This document shows, in pieces, positions 46,330 through 58,430 of a DNA stretch of 64,000 bases. A program made the translations under genes and the position numbers. Source of the stretch: Oenanthe sinensis (taxonomy: Eukaryota > Streptophyta > Magnoliopsida > Apiales > Apiaceae); NCBI GenBank assembly GCA_028671895.1, contig CM053809.1:913501-977500 (forward strand), read 5' to 3'. Every line of letters starts with the position of its first letter. Position 1 is the stretch's first letter. The notes below the pieces were generated by a model. That model saw only the letters and a program-made list of their open reading frames with translations, did not search any database and was not told where the DNA came from.

Positions 46330-47410
46330 AGAAGGGGGGATTGAATGCAACTCGATTAATTATTATAGATTCTTGATAACAACAACAAGGATAATAATTA
46401 ATCAGTTAGAGATGCAGATACACTAAGCAGATAAAATGACAAAATGTTTACACTTCAAAATTTAATTTTATTAATTTTTGTTTCGCTATAACTGTCTGGA
46501 AAATAATTCCAGCTTCGATAAAATCATAGCAATGAGTTTGCTAGTACTTTTATGCTTGGAAAAATTCTAGCTCAATTGCATTTGTGAAATTACTTGTGAG
46601 ATATGTGTATTTATACTGAAACACATATCTCACTTACTAGAGTACTTTCTCTTGTTCCTAGAACAAAGGTTGAAATAGAAACTTTTCTTTTTCCATTCAA
46701 ATTTGTCTTCATTCCATTTGTAGATAAAACAGCTATGAGATATGTAAAAAAATTTGACTCTTTAAGCACGCTGTACCTTTTCCTTGAATTCTCCCAAGTT
46801 GTAGTAGTAGACTTGACAGACTAGATAGTAATATCAAAATCATTCCTTGTATTTTTACTATCTAGTATGCTACCTGAAACAGACTGTCATCTTCACTAAA
46901 AGTTTACTGTCAACTTTTAGCTTCCCTTTGGTGACAGTATCTTTGGCTCCACATACTTTGCGGTCAAGCTTGATAGTCCATGAAACATGCTGTCTTTCAA
47001 AGCTGCTGTCAATTATCCCCGTCAAAGTTGTTGTTAGTAAAACTTGTTGTCTTCAAATCTTCATTCTTCGCCAAGTTTATTGTCAATGGATCAGTTATTG
47101 TCGTCTGTTACAATTGTACTATCACTTGTAATGTACTGTCATAGGCTTGAGTACTTGAAATGTTGTTGTTTAAGTTTTGAATCATGTTGTGCATGAACAC
47201 TTAGTGAACTTCTACTACATGACTCATGTTTATTCTTTTATACAAGATAGTAAGTTTCAAATGTACTGTCACCTAACTAATACTTTTCAAATGTGTTGTC
47301 TACAAGTAACTACTAACTATACTGTCAAAATACATATGACAGTAAGTTTTATTTAACTTAATTAACCTTAAAACTAAGTACATTAGTTGATTACACCACA
47401 ATCCCTAACA
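46330..47410 (-). repeat. 3' LTR of element A (1081 bp)
   Basis: From 47410 (TGTTAGGGATTGTGGTG) to 46330 (TCCCCCCTTCT). A TATA-like box TATAAATAC lies at 46608-46616 on the minus strand. The U3 half contains nine TGACAG/CTGTCA motifs (46814 to 47342). About 320 bp are repeated in the 5' LTR fragment. Confidence 0.88.
46814..47342. promoter_or_regulatory. Cluster of nine TGACAG motifs in U3 of LTR A
   Basis: Exact TGACAG or CTGTCA at 46814, 46884, 46907, 46932, 47006, 47136, 47266, 47322 and 47337. Chance expectation for a 6-mer on both strands over 530 bp is about 0.3. TGAC-core sites of this form are bound by TALE (KNOX/BEL) homeodomain factors; binding here is only inference. Confidence 0.5.
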
Positions 47411-47425
47411 ATCTCCCCCAATTTG
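47411..47425 (-). other. Polypurine tract of element A
   Basis: CAAATTGGGGGAGAT on the minus strand directly precedes the 3' LTR. Confidence 0.85.
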
Positions 47426-47578
47426 TTTTTATGTAAAATAAAGACAAATTTAACGTGAATTACAGATGCAAACTCAACTAACATAAATTGAAGTGTTTAT
47501 ACATGAAAAATATACAGAAAATTACAAGTATAGATTTTTCTAAAACTAAGCACCTCTAGGCTGAGAAAATCTTCAAAT

Positions 47579-50500
47579 TCAGTTTGAGCTTCCTTGATCT
47601 GATTTTTTCTGTGGATTCTTTCTTTCATATAGCAACTCTAAAGATCTCAAGGCCCTCTTCTTTTCTGTGGTTTTGGCATGATCAGTCACACAGTCAAGTA
47701 CTAGCTTCACCAATTTATGAGATAGATTCTTTAAGTCTTGATAAGAGTAATATGCTTCCAATGGTCCTTTAGAGATGCATATAAATTTAACTCCTATTCA
47801 TCAGAAAAAAATCTGGCTTTCGAAGATGTGTATATTTGATTTGCCCTGAGTTTGTTTACATCATCATCTTCATTGGATCTAGCATCAACTATCTTTCCAG
47901 CTTCTGCACTCAAATTCCTTTCAATTTCTAGAAGAGAGCCTGTAGTTAATCTGAAAATTCTTCTGAGGCTTGCAGTGTTGAGAACTCCAAAATCTTCAAC
48001 CTTGACTTCAATGTTTCCAATGATGATTCTGAGTGGATTAGTAAAGACGAGAGACACATAATCAGCTTTTCTGGAGGATTGATCATTTAGCTTGGCACAC
48101 TTTAGATCAATCTCAGCTTCTTTGATTTGTCTGTTGATTCTTTCTATCTCCTTCTTTGTTGTCTCAACATCAGCTGTAAATTTACTCTTCTTCTCTCTTT
48201 CCTACATCCACTTATTTACTTTCAAGTCACAGATCTCTAATGCTTTCCCTTTGAGATCAAACACCTCAAAATTTGTGATATTGAGGAGTTGTCTCTTGAT
48301 GAGTCTGACTATTTCAGGATCTTTCTCAGCCAATGTCCTCAACTCTTTAAAAATGATCTCTTTAGAAGATCCATCAGAGTTATAAAATATTATTCTTTCA
48401 GGATTTCTTAGAAGATATTGCTGGGTCTTTTCATATTTCACCTTCACCTCATACTCCTGCTTTGGCTTTGTTGAGATGATTTTATGGAGTTTGGTAATGA
48501 ATCCTTGCTCTTCAGGATATGAAAGTTCTTGAAGTTGCTCCATCAACTTCATTAGGAATCTAATATTTTTGTCCTGTAAGGAATCTATGCTCCAGAATTC
48601 CTTGACTCCATCTTCATTTGCAAACATCACCCCATCTGATTACACCACAGTCTCAGGTTCTGCAGCATCACAAAAATTCAAGGGATGAGTTTTGAAGGAC
48701 TCCATTAGCGCCAAAAAAATTCTAATCAGAATTCCCCTGAAAACTTGAGTCTTAATATCTATACCCGTGATGATTTGTAGCATTCTTCTCACCATAAAAT
48801 AGGTTGTTTCCTTTAGTTCATGTCCCATAGCTTCAACTTCACCAGTAGCATAAAAGATATTTATCATGCTCAAAGAATTGAACTCAGTCCACTCAACAAT
48901 AACTTCGGTGATTAATTCTGCCTTTGAATCGACCAAGTTATTGATTATGGGTCTTCTAACATACAGACATTGTTCATGCATCACTTCTATTACCAGTTTC
49001 CACTCCTTCCTGCTAGGCTTCCTTCTTGAATGTGGCCTTGGTCTCTCAGCTTTTGCCTTTATATATTTCTTGGATATAGAAATTTTCTTTGACAATAACT
49101 CTACCCTAACTTCTTTTGACAGTGACTTTGAAATTATTGTCAATACAGGCTTGACAGCAGGTTCAGCCTCTTTGACAGCAACTTCCACCTTATGTCTCCT
49201 GATAGCATCTTGCTTATCTTTTTTAAAACCAAGTACCACAGCTTTCATAACCCTACCTTCAATCTCATCAACTATCTTATCATCTTCTCCATCCTTATTC
49301 CCAGTTTCAGAGGTCCCTGCATTATCAATATTGTTATTGTTGGACTTAGAACTACCTGTACCATCCTCAGGCTTTTCATCGTCATTATCCCCGTCTCTTC
49401 TTCCCTGAGTCTTCTTCACAGTTTTTCTTGATTTCATCTCTTCCAGCCTCCTCAATTCCTCAGCCAACACCCTTATCACTTCACTTCTATCTTCAGTTCT
49501 TAGCAGTTGATTAAAGTAATTGAAAGCCTCATTTACAGACCTAGGTTTATACAAACTAATCATGTCCAAGTTCATTGACCTGTATTTTCCATCTGTTGAG
49601 CTGCTGAACTTGATACAAAGAGGATTAAAAGTAATTTCAGGCATCTTTTCAACCACCATTTTCCGCAGAATTCTTTTCAGGTTTTCATTGAGCCAGGACT
49701 TGTTTGTCTTGATTTTTAGCTTTATGGCTTCAATTACTGCAATCTCTTGTCTACTCAAGTAACCCATGCTGATGTACTAACTGAAACCTCTTGCAGTCCT
49801 AATAGTGATCATCCATTTATTGCTCTTAGAGACCATTATAGCTGCTCCAACTGTTGACTCTCTCATGGCTTCAGAAAATTTCCTAGGATCCATGTTTAAA
49901 GAGTTTCTTAGTGCATTGATCATATCATTGAAGCTGGAATCTTGAAATACCATGATGTTCTCATTTTCATCCACCATTAGTAGAGATGCTTCTTCATCAT
50001 TTAAATCTTCCTTTTCTTCAACAATAAAGTCATCAACATCATCCTTGAATAACTTCTCCTTTCTTTTACCAGCTACATGACCAGGGGCCTTCACAACACC
50101 CTCCTTGATCACAATACCTTTCTCCACCTTATTCCCTCCAAGCTTTTCATCCATCTCAGTGGCCACCTTGGATAGTAATGCCAATTGGCTCTCATCCCCC
50201 TGAGATGTAGCTTGAGTCTCATTATCACTCCTGTTTACTTTCATAACCTTCTCAGTCACAAACACTTCACCATCACCATCACCAACCTTCTCCCCCTTAG
50301 TTGAGTTAGCAGCTGCAGGGATTGTCAATTGAGTCTTCATCTCCTTCAATTGAGCAAATACAGCCTAGAAGCCATCATTCATACATTTTTCAAATTACTC
50401 CATCTTGGCTACCAGCTTGACTTGATACCTCCCCACATTTGCCACCTGCTTAGATAATTTTGTCACTTTCCTTGAAAGGGATTTCAACCTTCAATCAGCT

Positions 50501-52200
50501 TGTTTAGAGCCAGGGGTTGGTGAGGTGCTCACACACTCTGATTTTTTATGGATGATCTCATCATCCCTTGCACTCTCACTCTCAGGGACTAGTGCCCTAG
50601 ATTTTTTGGTGCTCTCTTTTATTTTATGATCATGCTTAAGGCCTCTCCTTTTACCAAGGTCTTTCCCTGCCTCTCTAATTTTTTAGGCTCACTTCTCTCC
50701 AATTTTTTTCGCTTATTATTTTTCATACCCTCACTCACCCTAGGTGCATAGGATTGAGCAATTACACCCTGCACAGTAGATTTAGATGTTACCTTGAGCA
50801 AAGTTGAGATGAGAGCAGAATCATCATCATTTGGAGAAGTAGCAGCCATTGGAGAGTTGATGTCAGGATCTTGATTGTTGATAACATCTTTTAGTGAAAA
50901 GTTACTATCATGAGGACTAACAGTAACTGTGTCATTAACAGCAACAGAGGCTATGACAGTAATCTCTTCTACCCTTTAAATAGAAGGTTCTTGTGAATTG
51001 CTGTGACCAGTCTCATCCAACACTTGGAAGAGTGCATCAACATTCTGATCTTCTATGTTGGCAAAGTGTGATGCACTATAGTTGAATGAGTTGTGTTTCA
51101 CATTTTCTAGCCCTCTATTGTGTGTATCTTCAAGAGTAGGAGGCTCATGTTGAGTGAGTTCAGCATGGTGTGTAGACTATTTACAAGGTGTCATGGAAGA
51201 CTGGACAATTTCAATAGATGCCTCCTTTTGAGAGGAAATATCTAAAGATGTGTTCTATTCCCTATTAAGATATGTGCCCTTTTGAGAGGACACAGTCTGG
51301 CTTACAGAGGTTGGTACCCTTGCCATCTTTCTCCTAGGCTCACCAAGGCCCTCTATGGGTTTTATGGTCTGACTACCACCCTTATTTGCTGCATCTTGTG
51401 TAGTTTCACCACCTATCTGTGAAATGGTGTCTAACCTAGGGGTAGTGGTCATCTTCCTTTTAGAAACCTGATTATGTTGGGAGGAATCAAGCTCTTAGCT
51501 AATTGATTTGGAGACTCTAGATGGTCTAGCATATTTAAAGGGTTTGGAGTATGGGTTAGGAATGGTGAGGAAAATACCATTCTCTTCACTCAAAGAAAAC
51601 ACACTGAATTCACCAACAATATTTAAATTAAGAGTTTTTTTTGTGGTATTCATGTATTCAGTTATAAATAACCTCAATTCTGGATTAGGAGGTTTACCAG
51701 ACAAGACATAGTGTGTGTTTCTTTTTAAGGAAGGAGATTCTTAACATGGAATATTTTCTAGATTAATTGTGCCTACTATAGAGTTAATAATAAGCATAAA
51801 GAACCTAGGCTAGTATATTATCAGTTTTCTCCCCTCCTTCTTGCCCAGTACCAGCTTGAACAAAGACATCAGTAACTTGCCAATGTCTATCTTGTAATTG
51901 TGCACCATGGAATGCACAATATTTCTTATATAGGCTGGGACCTCATTTTAGCCATTAGTTTTGCTTGACATGGCTCTAGTCACAGCATCCATTATCATGT
52001 TCCATTCTTTCATCAGGAACTTTCTATCCATCCCACCTGATGGATACTAGTCTTCAGACCATGGACTTAACTTGTGCCCATTGTAGTCAATCTTCATGAA
52101 AAACTTGGCATTATGAGTCACTTGCAGACTCTTGAAAAACAGCACATTCTTCAAGAGTAACACCTAGAGCAGTGTTAATGTGGGAGGAGTTAATGATGTA
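47579..52200 (-). pseudogene. Long extra ORF region of element A (envelope-like position)
   Basis: After RNase H the minus strand carries long ORF pieces that chain into one protein. One frame runs from about 52200 to 50619; a second runs from 50349 to 47794 after a single shift, with a few stops. Read by eye the early part gives NAKFFMKIDYNGHKL, FLMKEWNMIMDAVTRAMSS and VPAYIRNIVHSMVHNYKIDI. The middle is basic and Ser/Thr-rich (RKMARVPTSVSQTVSSQKG). Later pieces are charged, with acidic Asn/Asp runs (DNDDEKPEDG, SNNNNIDN). The largest open pieces are 375 codons (49767-48640) and 190 codons (50349-49777). I see no transmembrane segment or signal peptide. Sirevirus elements carry an envelope-like ORF at this position, and the PAYIRNIVHSMVH block recalls proteins annotated that way; the function is unknown. 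Confidence 0.6.
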
Positions 52201-52225
52201 AGAAGTGTTGTTTATTTGAAACATA

Positions 52226-53277
52226 TTAACAAAATAAATTTAACATACCCAATTCACTCACTAGCCTGTTGAATGTCTTTTCATCTAATGGTTTGGTGAA
52301 AATGTCTGCAAGTTGTTTCTCTATGGACACATAGATTAGCTTGATTATGCCTTGCTCCACATGCTCTCTAATGAAATGATGTCTGATGTCAATGTGCTTA
52401 GTCTTGGAGTATTGAATAGGATTTTCAGAAATGGCTATTGCACTAGTGGTGTCACGGAAAATAGGAATCCCTTGCAATACCAAGCCATAGTCCAACAATT
52501 GATTTCTCATCCAAAGTAACTGAGCACAGCAATTTCCAGTTGCAATGTATTCAGCCTTAGTAGTTGAATTAGACACAGAGTGCTGCTTCTTACTAAACCA
52601 TGAAACTAACCTTTTTCCCAGAAACTGACAGCTTCCCGTTGTACTTTTTCTGTCAATTCTACATCTAGCATAGTCTGAGTCTGAGCAGTCAACCAAGTCA
52701 AAACCAGATTCTTTAGGATACGAAAGACCTAAATCTTGAGTTCATTTTAAGTATCTAAAGATTCTTTTAACTTTACTCAAATGTGACTCTTTTGGATCAG
52801 ACTGAAACCTTGCACACAGACATGTAGCAAATATGATGTCAGGCCTACTAGTAGTTAGATAGAGGAGAGAGTCAATCATTCCTCTATACATCTTATTATT
52901 CACCTTCTTTCCTTTTGAATCCTTGTCTATTTGAGTTGATGTTGAGATTGGAGTCTTTGCAGGTGATGAGTCTTCCATATCAAATCTATTCAAAAGATCT
53001 TTGACATGTTTAGTTTGGCAAATGAATATTCCATCTTTCTTTTGATAGACCTGAAGTCCAAGAAAGAATACTAATTCACCCATCATACTCATCTCATATT
53101 TGTTCTGCATTAACTCAGAGAATTCTTTGCACAATTCTTCATTTGTTGAGCCAAAAATAATATCATCTACATAGATTGGGACTAGTATGATATCATTTCC
53201 ATGTTTTTTTTATAGAATAGGGTTTTATCCACAATCCTTCTTATGAAATTGTTCTCATGAAAAAACTTGGAAAGGGT
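52226..53277 (-). pseudogene. Element A RT end and RNase H
   Basis: Minus-strand reading starts with KFFHENNFIRRIVDKTLFY, then YVDDIIFGSTNEELCKEF (the RT catalytic box), GELVFFLGLQVYQKKDGIF and GMIDSLLYLTTSRPDIIFA. RNase H follows after one stop at 52739-52741: TTKAEYIATGNCCAQLLWMR, KTKHIDIRHHFIREHV and ADIFTKPLDEKTFNRLVSEL. RT upstream of the YVDD region is lost at the junction with the 5' LTR fragment (near 53277). Confidence 0.92.
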
Positions 53278-53656
53278 GTCGTCTGTTCCAATTGTGCTGT
53301 CACTTGTAATATACTGCCAAGTTTACTGTCAATGGAGTAGTTGATGTCGTCTGTTCCAATTGTGTTGTCACTTGTAATATACTGTCATAGGCTTGAGTAC
53401 TTGAAATGTTGCTATCTAAGTTTTGAATCATGTTGTGCATGAACACTTAGTGAACTTCTATTACAAGACTCATGTCTATTCTTTTATACAAGAAAGTAAC
53501 TTTCAAATGTACTATCACCTAACTAGTACTTTTCAAATGTACTGTCTACAAGTAACTACTAACTATACTGTTAAAATACATATGACAGTAAGTTTTACTT
53601 ATCTTAATTAAACTTAAAACTAAGTACATTAGTTGATTATACCACAATCCCTAACA
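53278..53656 (-). repeat. 5' LTR fragment of element A
   Basis: Matches 47094-47410 and carries the true LTR start at 53656 beside the GTTGC duplication. The left end is broken at about 53278, where it joins RT sequence. It includes a 67-bp-spaced duplication of GTCTGTTCCAATTGTG (53281 and 53348). Confidence 0.85.
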
Positions 53657-54352
53657 GTTGCATATCCAAGTCATATGTTTTGAGCCTACCATATAGCTCT
53701 CACAGAGTGATTTCATCCAAATCTCTAGTTTCTCTTTTTCCAGTTGTATTATTATCCTATTTTCCTGGAAGGCCCTGAGAAACTTGGTGTTTGTATCTTC
53801 ACTATCATAAACCTTACCAAGTATGACCATCTCATTCAAGAGTTTTGTGAATCTATCATACAACTCAGTAATAGACTCTCTAAATTTAGCTTCAAAATAC
53901 GCATACTCTTGAATTAAGAGAAACCTTGCATTCTTCTTGACATTCTTGGTACCTTCACAATGTACCTCAAGTTTTGTCCACATCTCTTATGCAGTTCTAC
54001 ATGAGATTACACTGTTTGTGTGAGTAGAGTCTAAAATGTTAAAGAGAATATTTTTAACCTTAGCATCCTTGAGAGCATTCTCCTTGTCATCTTTAGACCA
54101 CTTTGCCCTTAGTTTTTCAACAAAATGTTCTCCCATAATTTTTTCATCAACAGTAAAATGTGGAACCGGTTTTGAAGGTATGTAAGGTCCATCATGAATT
54201 ATGTCAAAATAATTAGGGTCTGTAACTTCCAGGTGATGCAACATATTGACTCTCCAATGGGTATACTCATTTCTCTTGAGTATAAGAATCTTAAAATTGT
54301 CATATTTGTTTCTAGTTATGTTTGATCGATTTTTGTTAGGCTCTGATATCAA
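53657..54352 (-). pseudogene. Copia element B gag, upstream part
   Basis: Minus-strand ORF beginning MISEPNKNRSNITRNKYDNF, then EYTHWRVNMLHHLE and YIPSKPVPHFT. After one in-frame stop (53984-53986) it continues EMWTKLEVHCEGTKNVKKNA, FRESITELYDRFTKLLNEM and KTYDLDMQ. This is the UBN2-type gag of Sirevirus-like Copia elements. The primer-binding site overlaps the start of the ORF. The frame is interrupted by element A and continues at 46329. Confidence 0.88.
54339..54350 (-). other. Primer-binding site of element B (Met-tRNA type)
   Basis: GATATCAGAGCC on the minus strand differs by one base from TGGTATCAGAGC-type initiator tRNA-Met sites used by Copia elements. It lies 3 bases after AAAACA (54354) or 24 bases after the CTTCT end of the LTR (54375), depending on which is the true LTR border. 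Confidence 0.75.
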
Positions 54353-54374
54353 TTGTTTTCCTAGTTACACAAGT

Positions 54375-55112
54375 AGAAGGGGGGTTGAATACTTGTGTGT
54401 TTTCTTTTTACCTATTTAAACTAATCTTACAGATATAAAATCAATTACAAATTAAACAAAGATGAAAAAATATTGTTTATTATTGATATAAGAATACAAA
54501 CTCTTCTAGGATGTAGAAAAACACTAACAGTTTTTTTTGTGTTTCACTACAACTCTATCTATCTCTATACTCTCTTAATATCATTAATTATAATGAATTA
54601 TATAAAGGGTTTATACAGAGAACTTCCTATCAACTAATAAAAGAATATACAATAAATCAGGAACAAATTCTTATCTATTAGTTGATAGTTTCCTTACATA
54701 ATTATATTTTCTTCCCATGGCATATCATTTACTTGTTTGTCACTTCTTCAAATACTTTTCTTCTGAGAATTATCTCATTTCATAACTAGACTCAGTTTTA
54801 TAGATTCTGCAATACTCCAGACTCTGATAGTGTTCAGACTCTGATGGTGTTCAGACTCTGATCACTCTGACAGTTAACAGACTCCGATAAATTTATAGAC
54901 TTTTGTCTTGATTTTTCTAACAATCTTCTAAGTATAAATCAATAATCATACATGTACAGGGTCTATGATATCCCTTGATAGTACAAATTAGATTCTGATA
55001 AAATTTACTTGATTAGATAATAGAATAACTTATTCTATTTTATTACAAATATATGATATATTAGATTATATTCTAGTATTTTGTATATCATCAAATGAAT
55101 ATATTCCTAACA
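54375..55112 (-). repeat. 5' LTR of element B
   Basis: Begins TGTTAGGAATATATTCATTT at 55112 and ends in TTCAACCCCCCTTCT at 54375, like LTR A; a canonical CA end would lie at 54354. It contains repeats of TCTGATAGTGTTCAGAC (about 54826-54870). The matching 3' LTR was not found in the window. Confidence 0.75.
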
Positions 55113-55541
55113 TGTCATTTATTTATAGAGCTTGCTCCTGAGGGTGACCTCATGATAGTATTTGAGGTTAAGTGAAAAATAATATTGATAAAAAGGTATT
55201 TATATGAATACATGGGGTGATGATTATATTTACAAGTTTGTCATTCCATTTTTGTATTGATTTTGAATCTAAACTCATGAGATTTTCCTCGGGACAACAT
55301 CAGGAGAAGTTTTCTCTTATTTATATTGTAAATTTATATTAATTAGAATTAATAATTAAAATATAATATAAAAATAAAAATAAATATTATATATTATAAA
55401 TATTCAAATTAAATTTTATTAAAAATATAAAATAGAATATAATTATTATTTTAGAAGAAAAAGGATTTCTTAATTTTTAATATGCATTGAGGAATCGAAA
55501 TTCAAAATCTGAATTGAAATTTAAGGATGAGGAGTGGGAAT
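55113..55541. other. AT-rich spacer
   Basis: No gene or repeat border recognised between LTR B and the hAT-like element. Confidence 0.5.
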
Positions 55542-56598
55542 AGTGATGCACAAAAAGCCTGATGGGCCGGGCTTTATTCGGACTATTAAAAACTCGGGCT
55601 TTTTTCTAGAAAAATCGGGTCGAGCTTTTTTGACAATCGGGCCAAGCGGGTCGGGCCTGTCATGAAAATATAAGGCCTGTTTGCGGTCCGTGGGCCAGGC
55701 CGGATCGGGCCAGGCTTTATCCAGACCTGGATTTGAAAAAAAAACGTGGATCAGGGGCTTCACCTAGAGACACTCAACATGCACACGCATTGCTAAGCCA
55801 AATCTGGACTTTTGTAAGCCCTTAGGGTGATTCGTTGCAAATAGTCTCTTATTGTTTTGCTATGAGACTAAAATCCAGATTGTCACTTCTTAATTATGTC
55901 AAGGCAAATGGTATATTGACAAATGGTTTATGAGATCAATCATTGATCACCAAAGAAGAGAAACTAGAAGCTTTTTATTTATTTCACCAAACAACTCCCT
56001 ACATTAATTTTGGATTTATGGCAGCAAATGATGCTATATGCCAAGCAGCAGAGGGAAAGGATTTCTTGCATATTGTAGATCTTGGAATGGAACATACCCT
56101 TCAATGGTCTTACTTGGTGAGAACATGTCAAAGAAAGTAGAGGCTCCTTCAAGATAATCTTCCAAGCAATCAAGAAACCAGAACCAACACTTCTTACAGT
56201 TGTGGAACAAGATGCAAACCTTAATGGACTCTGCTAAGTTGCTAACACATTTTGTTTTTTTGCTAATTAAGAGTTAAAAATCATTTTATGAGAGAAAATA
56301 TCAAATCATGCAACTCAGGCTATATAAAAATCAGGTTTTATCCGGGCTCAACTCGGGCTTTATCCGGGCTTTACCTAATCCGGGCTTTTATCCGAATTTT
56401 TAAAAATCTAGGCTTAAAATCGGATTTTTCGAGTTTCGGATCGGGCCGATTTTTTAAAAAAAAGGAGATCTGTTTAAGGCCAGTAGGCTGAACCGGATCG
56501 GACCGGGCTTTTTTCGAGCCAAATTTTTCGAGTTTTTTTCCGAATCGGACCGGTTCGTATTTTGGGTTTCGGATTTAGGATTTTTTGAACATACCTAA
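55542..56598. mobile_element. hAT-like element carrying a captured GRAS fragment
   Basis: The left end AGTGATGCACAAAAAGCC and inverted right end TTAGGTATGTTCAAAAAATCC's first bases form imperfect TIRs. Both subterminal regions are dense in CGGGCTTT / GATCGGGCC motifs. The flanking 8-mers are GTGGGAAT (55534-55541) and GCGGGAAT (56599-56606), 7 of 8 identical. The interior (about 55750-56280) is not repeat-like and encodes part of a GRAS protein, so the element has trapped host DNA. No transposase is present. Confidence 0.72.
55775..56140 (+). pseudogene. GRAS-domain transcription factor fragment
   Basis: Plus-strand reading of the open part (55943-56140) gives EEKLEAFYLFHQTTPYINFG, then FMAANDAICQAAEGKDFLHI and VDLGMEHTLQWSYLVRTC. 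This is the end of the first leucine-rich region and the VHIID-type motif (here LHIVDLG) of the GRAS domain. Upstream, in another frame, KSRLSLLNYVKANG fits the same domain. A frameshift and a stop precede 55943, and the sequence ends after VRTCQRK. The PFYRE and SAW parts are absent. It lies inside the hAT-like element and is dead as a GRAS gene. Confidence 0.8.
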
Positions 56599-56606
56599 GC
56601 GGGAAT

Positions 56607-58430
56607 AACACTCCTCAAACGTGACCCCATGACCAATATATATAGACACTTAGACAGTAGACCATCTCCTCCTATAAATCTATAATATCATCAGTGACTG
56701 ACATGAATTTAGTTTATCACTGATTTAAGCAACGCCATGTCGTGATCTACCGACGTTACAAAATAATGCAAAGAGGATTACATAAAATATATGTTCTGCA
56801 ATCACAATTTTTGTACGTATTTGAGTTAAAAATACCTATAACGTAACACTCTTTTAAAATAATTAAAATGTGTAATCTTAAATATATTATTTTATTATAC
56901 GTTTACATAGATTTTTATTACAGAACAAATTAAAAAAATTACCGTTTCTTGAACCTACGGTTTACATCTCAAACATTAAATCTGTTAATTGGGGTGGGTT
57001 CCAAAATTGTTGTTAAAAATTGCTGTATTAGAAGAAAAATATGGGTGAAAAAAGCGTTACCATGAAAATTAAAAGACTTCTCGACAATTTTTTGATTTGT
57101 ACATATTTTGAGATATAATATATAATTTGAAGAGATTTGATGATAAAATTTATGATTACTTTCTAAAAAAACTGAGAAATATATTTTTCAAAAAACATGG
57201 AGAACATATTTTCTATAATAATAATTTTATCACTTTTAAATTTTATCAAACACTTTACTATTTTTTATAAATACCTACAACATCAATGCCAAACTGGATT
57301 TGAAAATGCCCCTTCTTCTTTTTCTTTTTCTTGCACACATTCGAACCTTCCCACAAATAATTTTGTTCATAAACATAGTCGATCATCCTTTTTTTTAATG
57401 AACTCATATATGTTAAAAAGATAATTAACTCGACAAAATTTACCTGTTCTAGGGTTTTTGCGTAACTTGTTCATACATATACTATTAAAAATATGATAAT
57501 ATAATTTATAAATATTATAGAACAAAAAATAATATTGAAATAACAATAATAAATACATACTAAAAAATGAATACAAATAATAATATATTAAGATCTAAGT
57601 CGTATTTCGCACCAGATATAAATATAAGATAATATACTCCATAATATATACAGTACAAATTATAATTATTGTTCCCAATAATTTTTCTAAATTACAAAAT
57701 TATTTATATATATATATTTGATTTTGTCATATATGATAAATGATCATTTACTCCTTCAAAAATCAATTTGAATAAGTATTTTTTTTTACAAATTTATATA
57801 GTATATTATAATTATTTATTTAATCAATATTTTTAAATTTAAAAATATATTACGGGGTCGCCACGAGGGTTGAAACGCGGTTTAGTACACTAAATGATAC
57901 TTGTAGTCTGTAGTACTTATTTGACTGGATTCCCTACTACAAACACTTGTCTTATTTGTCTGGATTCCCTACTAATACAAACACTTGTCGGGTATATTAC
58001 TTCTTGCACGTCTACTTGCACTTGGTAAGTGGAAAGCAACATTTGCAGATCAAAAACATTATCATTGCAGCATCACAATATCAATATCAAGTAAAAAAGC
58101 AATCCCATCGTCTTGCATTGTTAAAAGTTTCTATTAGCTGTATCATATTTTTGATTGTTGCCGTCAAATTCTTCGTTACAGGGAAACTCGCGGTAGCTTA
58201 TAAGCTACTTATAAGTTAGAAAATACGCACCATTTGTTTCCCCTTCTAAGTAGTTTATAAGTTAAAAAATACATATATTTTTCAACTTATAAGTAACTTA
58301 TAAAAAATCCTAAACAGGGTTAAGGTAAGCCAAACGGAGAGTAAATTCACCATATAATTCACTTGTTTCTATAATAAAGTATAGAAATATGAAACAGTCA
58401 CGATATACTTGTGTTGGATCTAATCAAGAA
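56607..58430. other. AT-rich intergenic DNA
   Basis: No gene seen. At about 57925-57986 a 37-bp-spaced direct duplication of CTGGATTCCCTACTA occurs. At 58190-58320 ACTTATAAGTTA motifs repeat on both strands, resembling ends of a hAT/Tourist-like miniature element, but no clear borders were found. Confidence 0.5.

Larger units (their letters stand above)
46330..53656 (-). mobile_element. Sirevirus-like Copia element A, nested in element B
   Basis: A 7.3-kb element on the minus strand inside the gag of element B, flanked by GTTGC (46325-46329 and 53657-53661). The order is: truncated 5' LTR (53656-53278), end of RT and RNase H (53277-52226), a long decayed extra ORF region (52200-47579), polypurine tract and 3' LTR (47410-46330). 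The end of the 5' LTR, the primer site, gag, protease, integrase and most of RT have been deleted. The LTR starts TGTTAGGG and ends CCCCCCTTCT, a TG..CT rather than TG..CA terminus. Confidence 0.85.

Noticed and set aside
48866..49408. 180-codon plus-strand ORF rich in Ser/Leu
   Set aside because: It is the antisense shadow of the extra ORF of element A (49767-48640).
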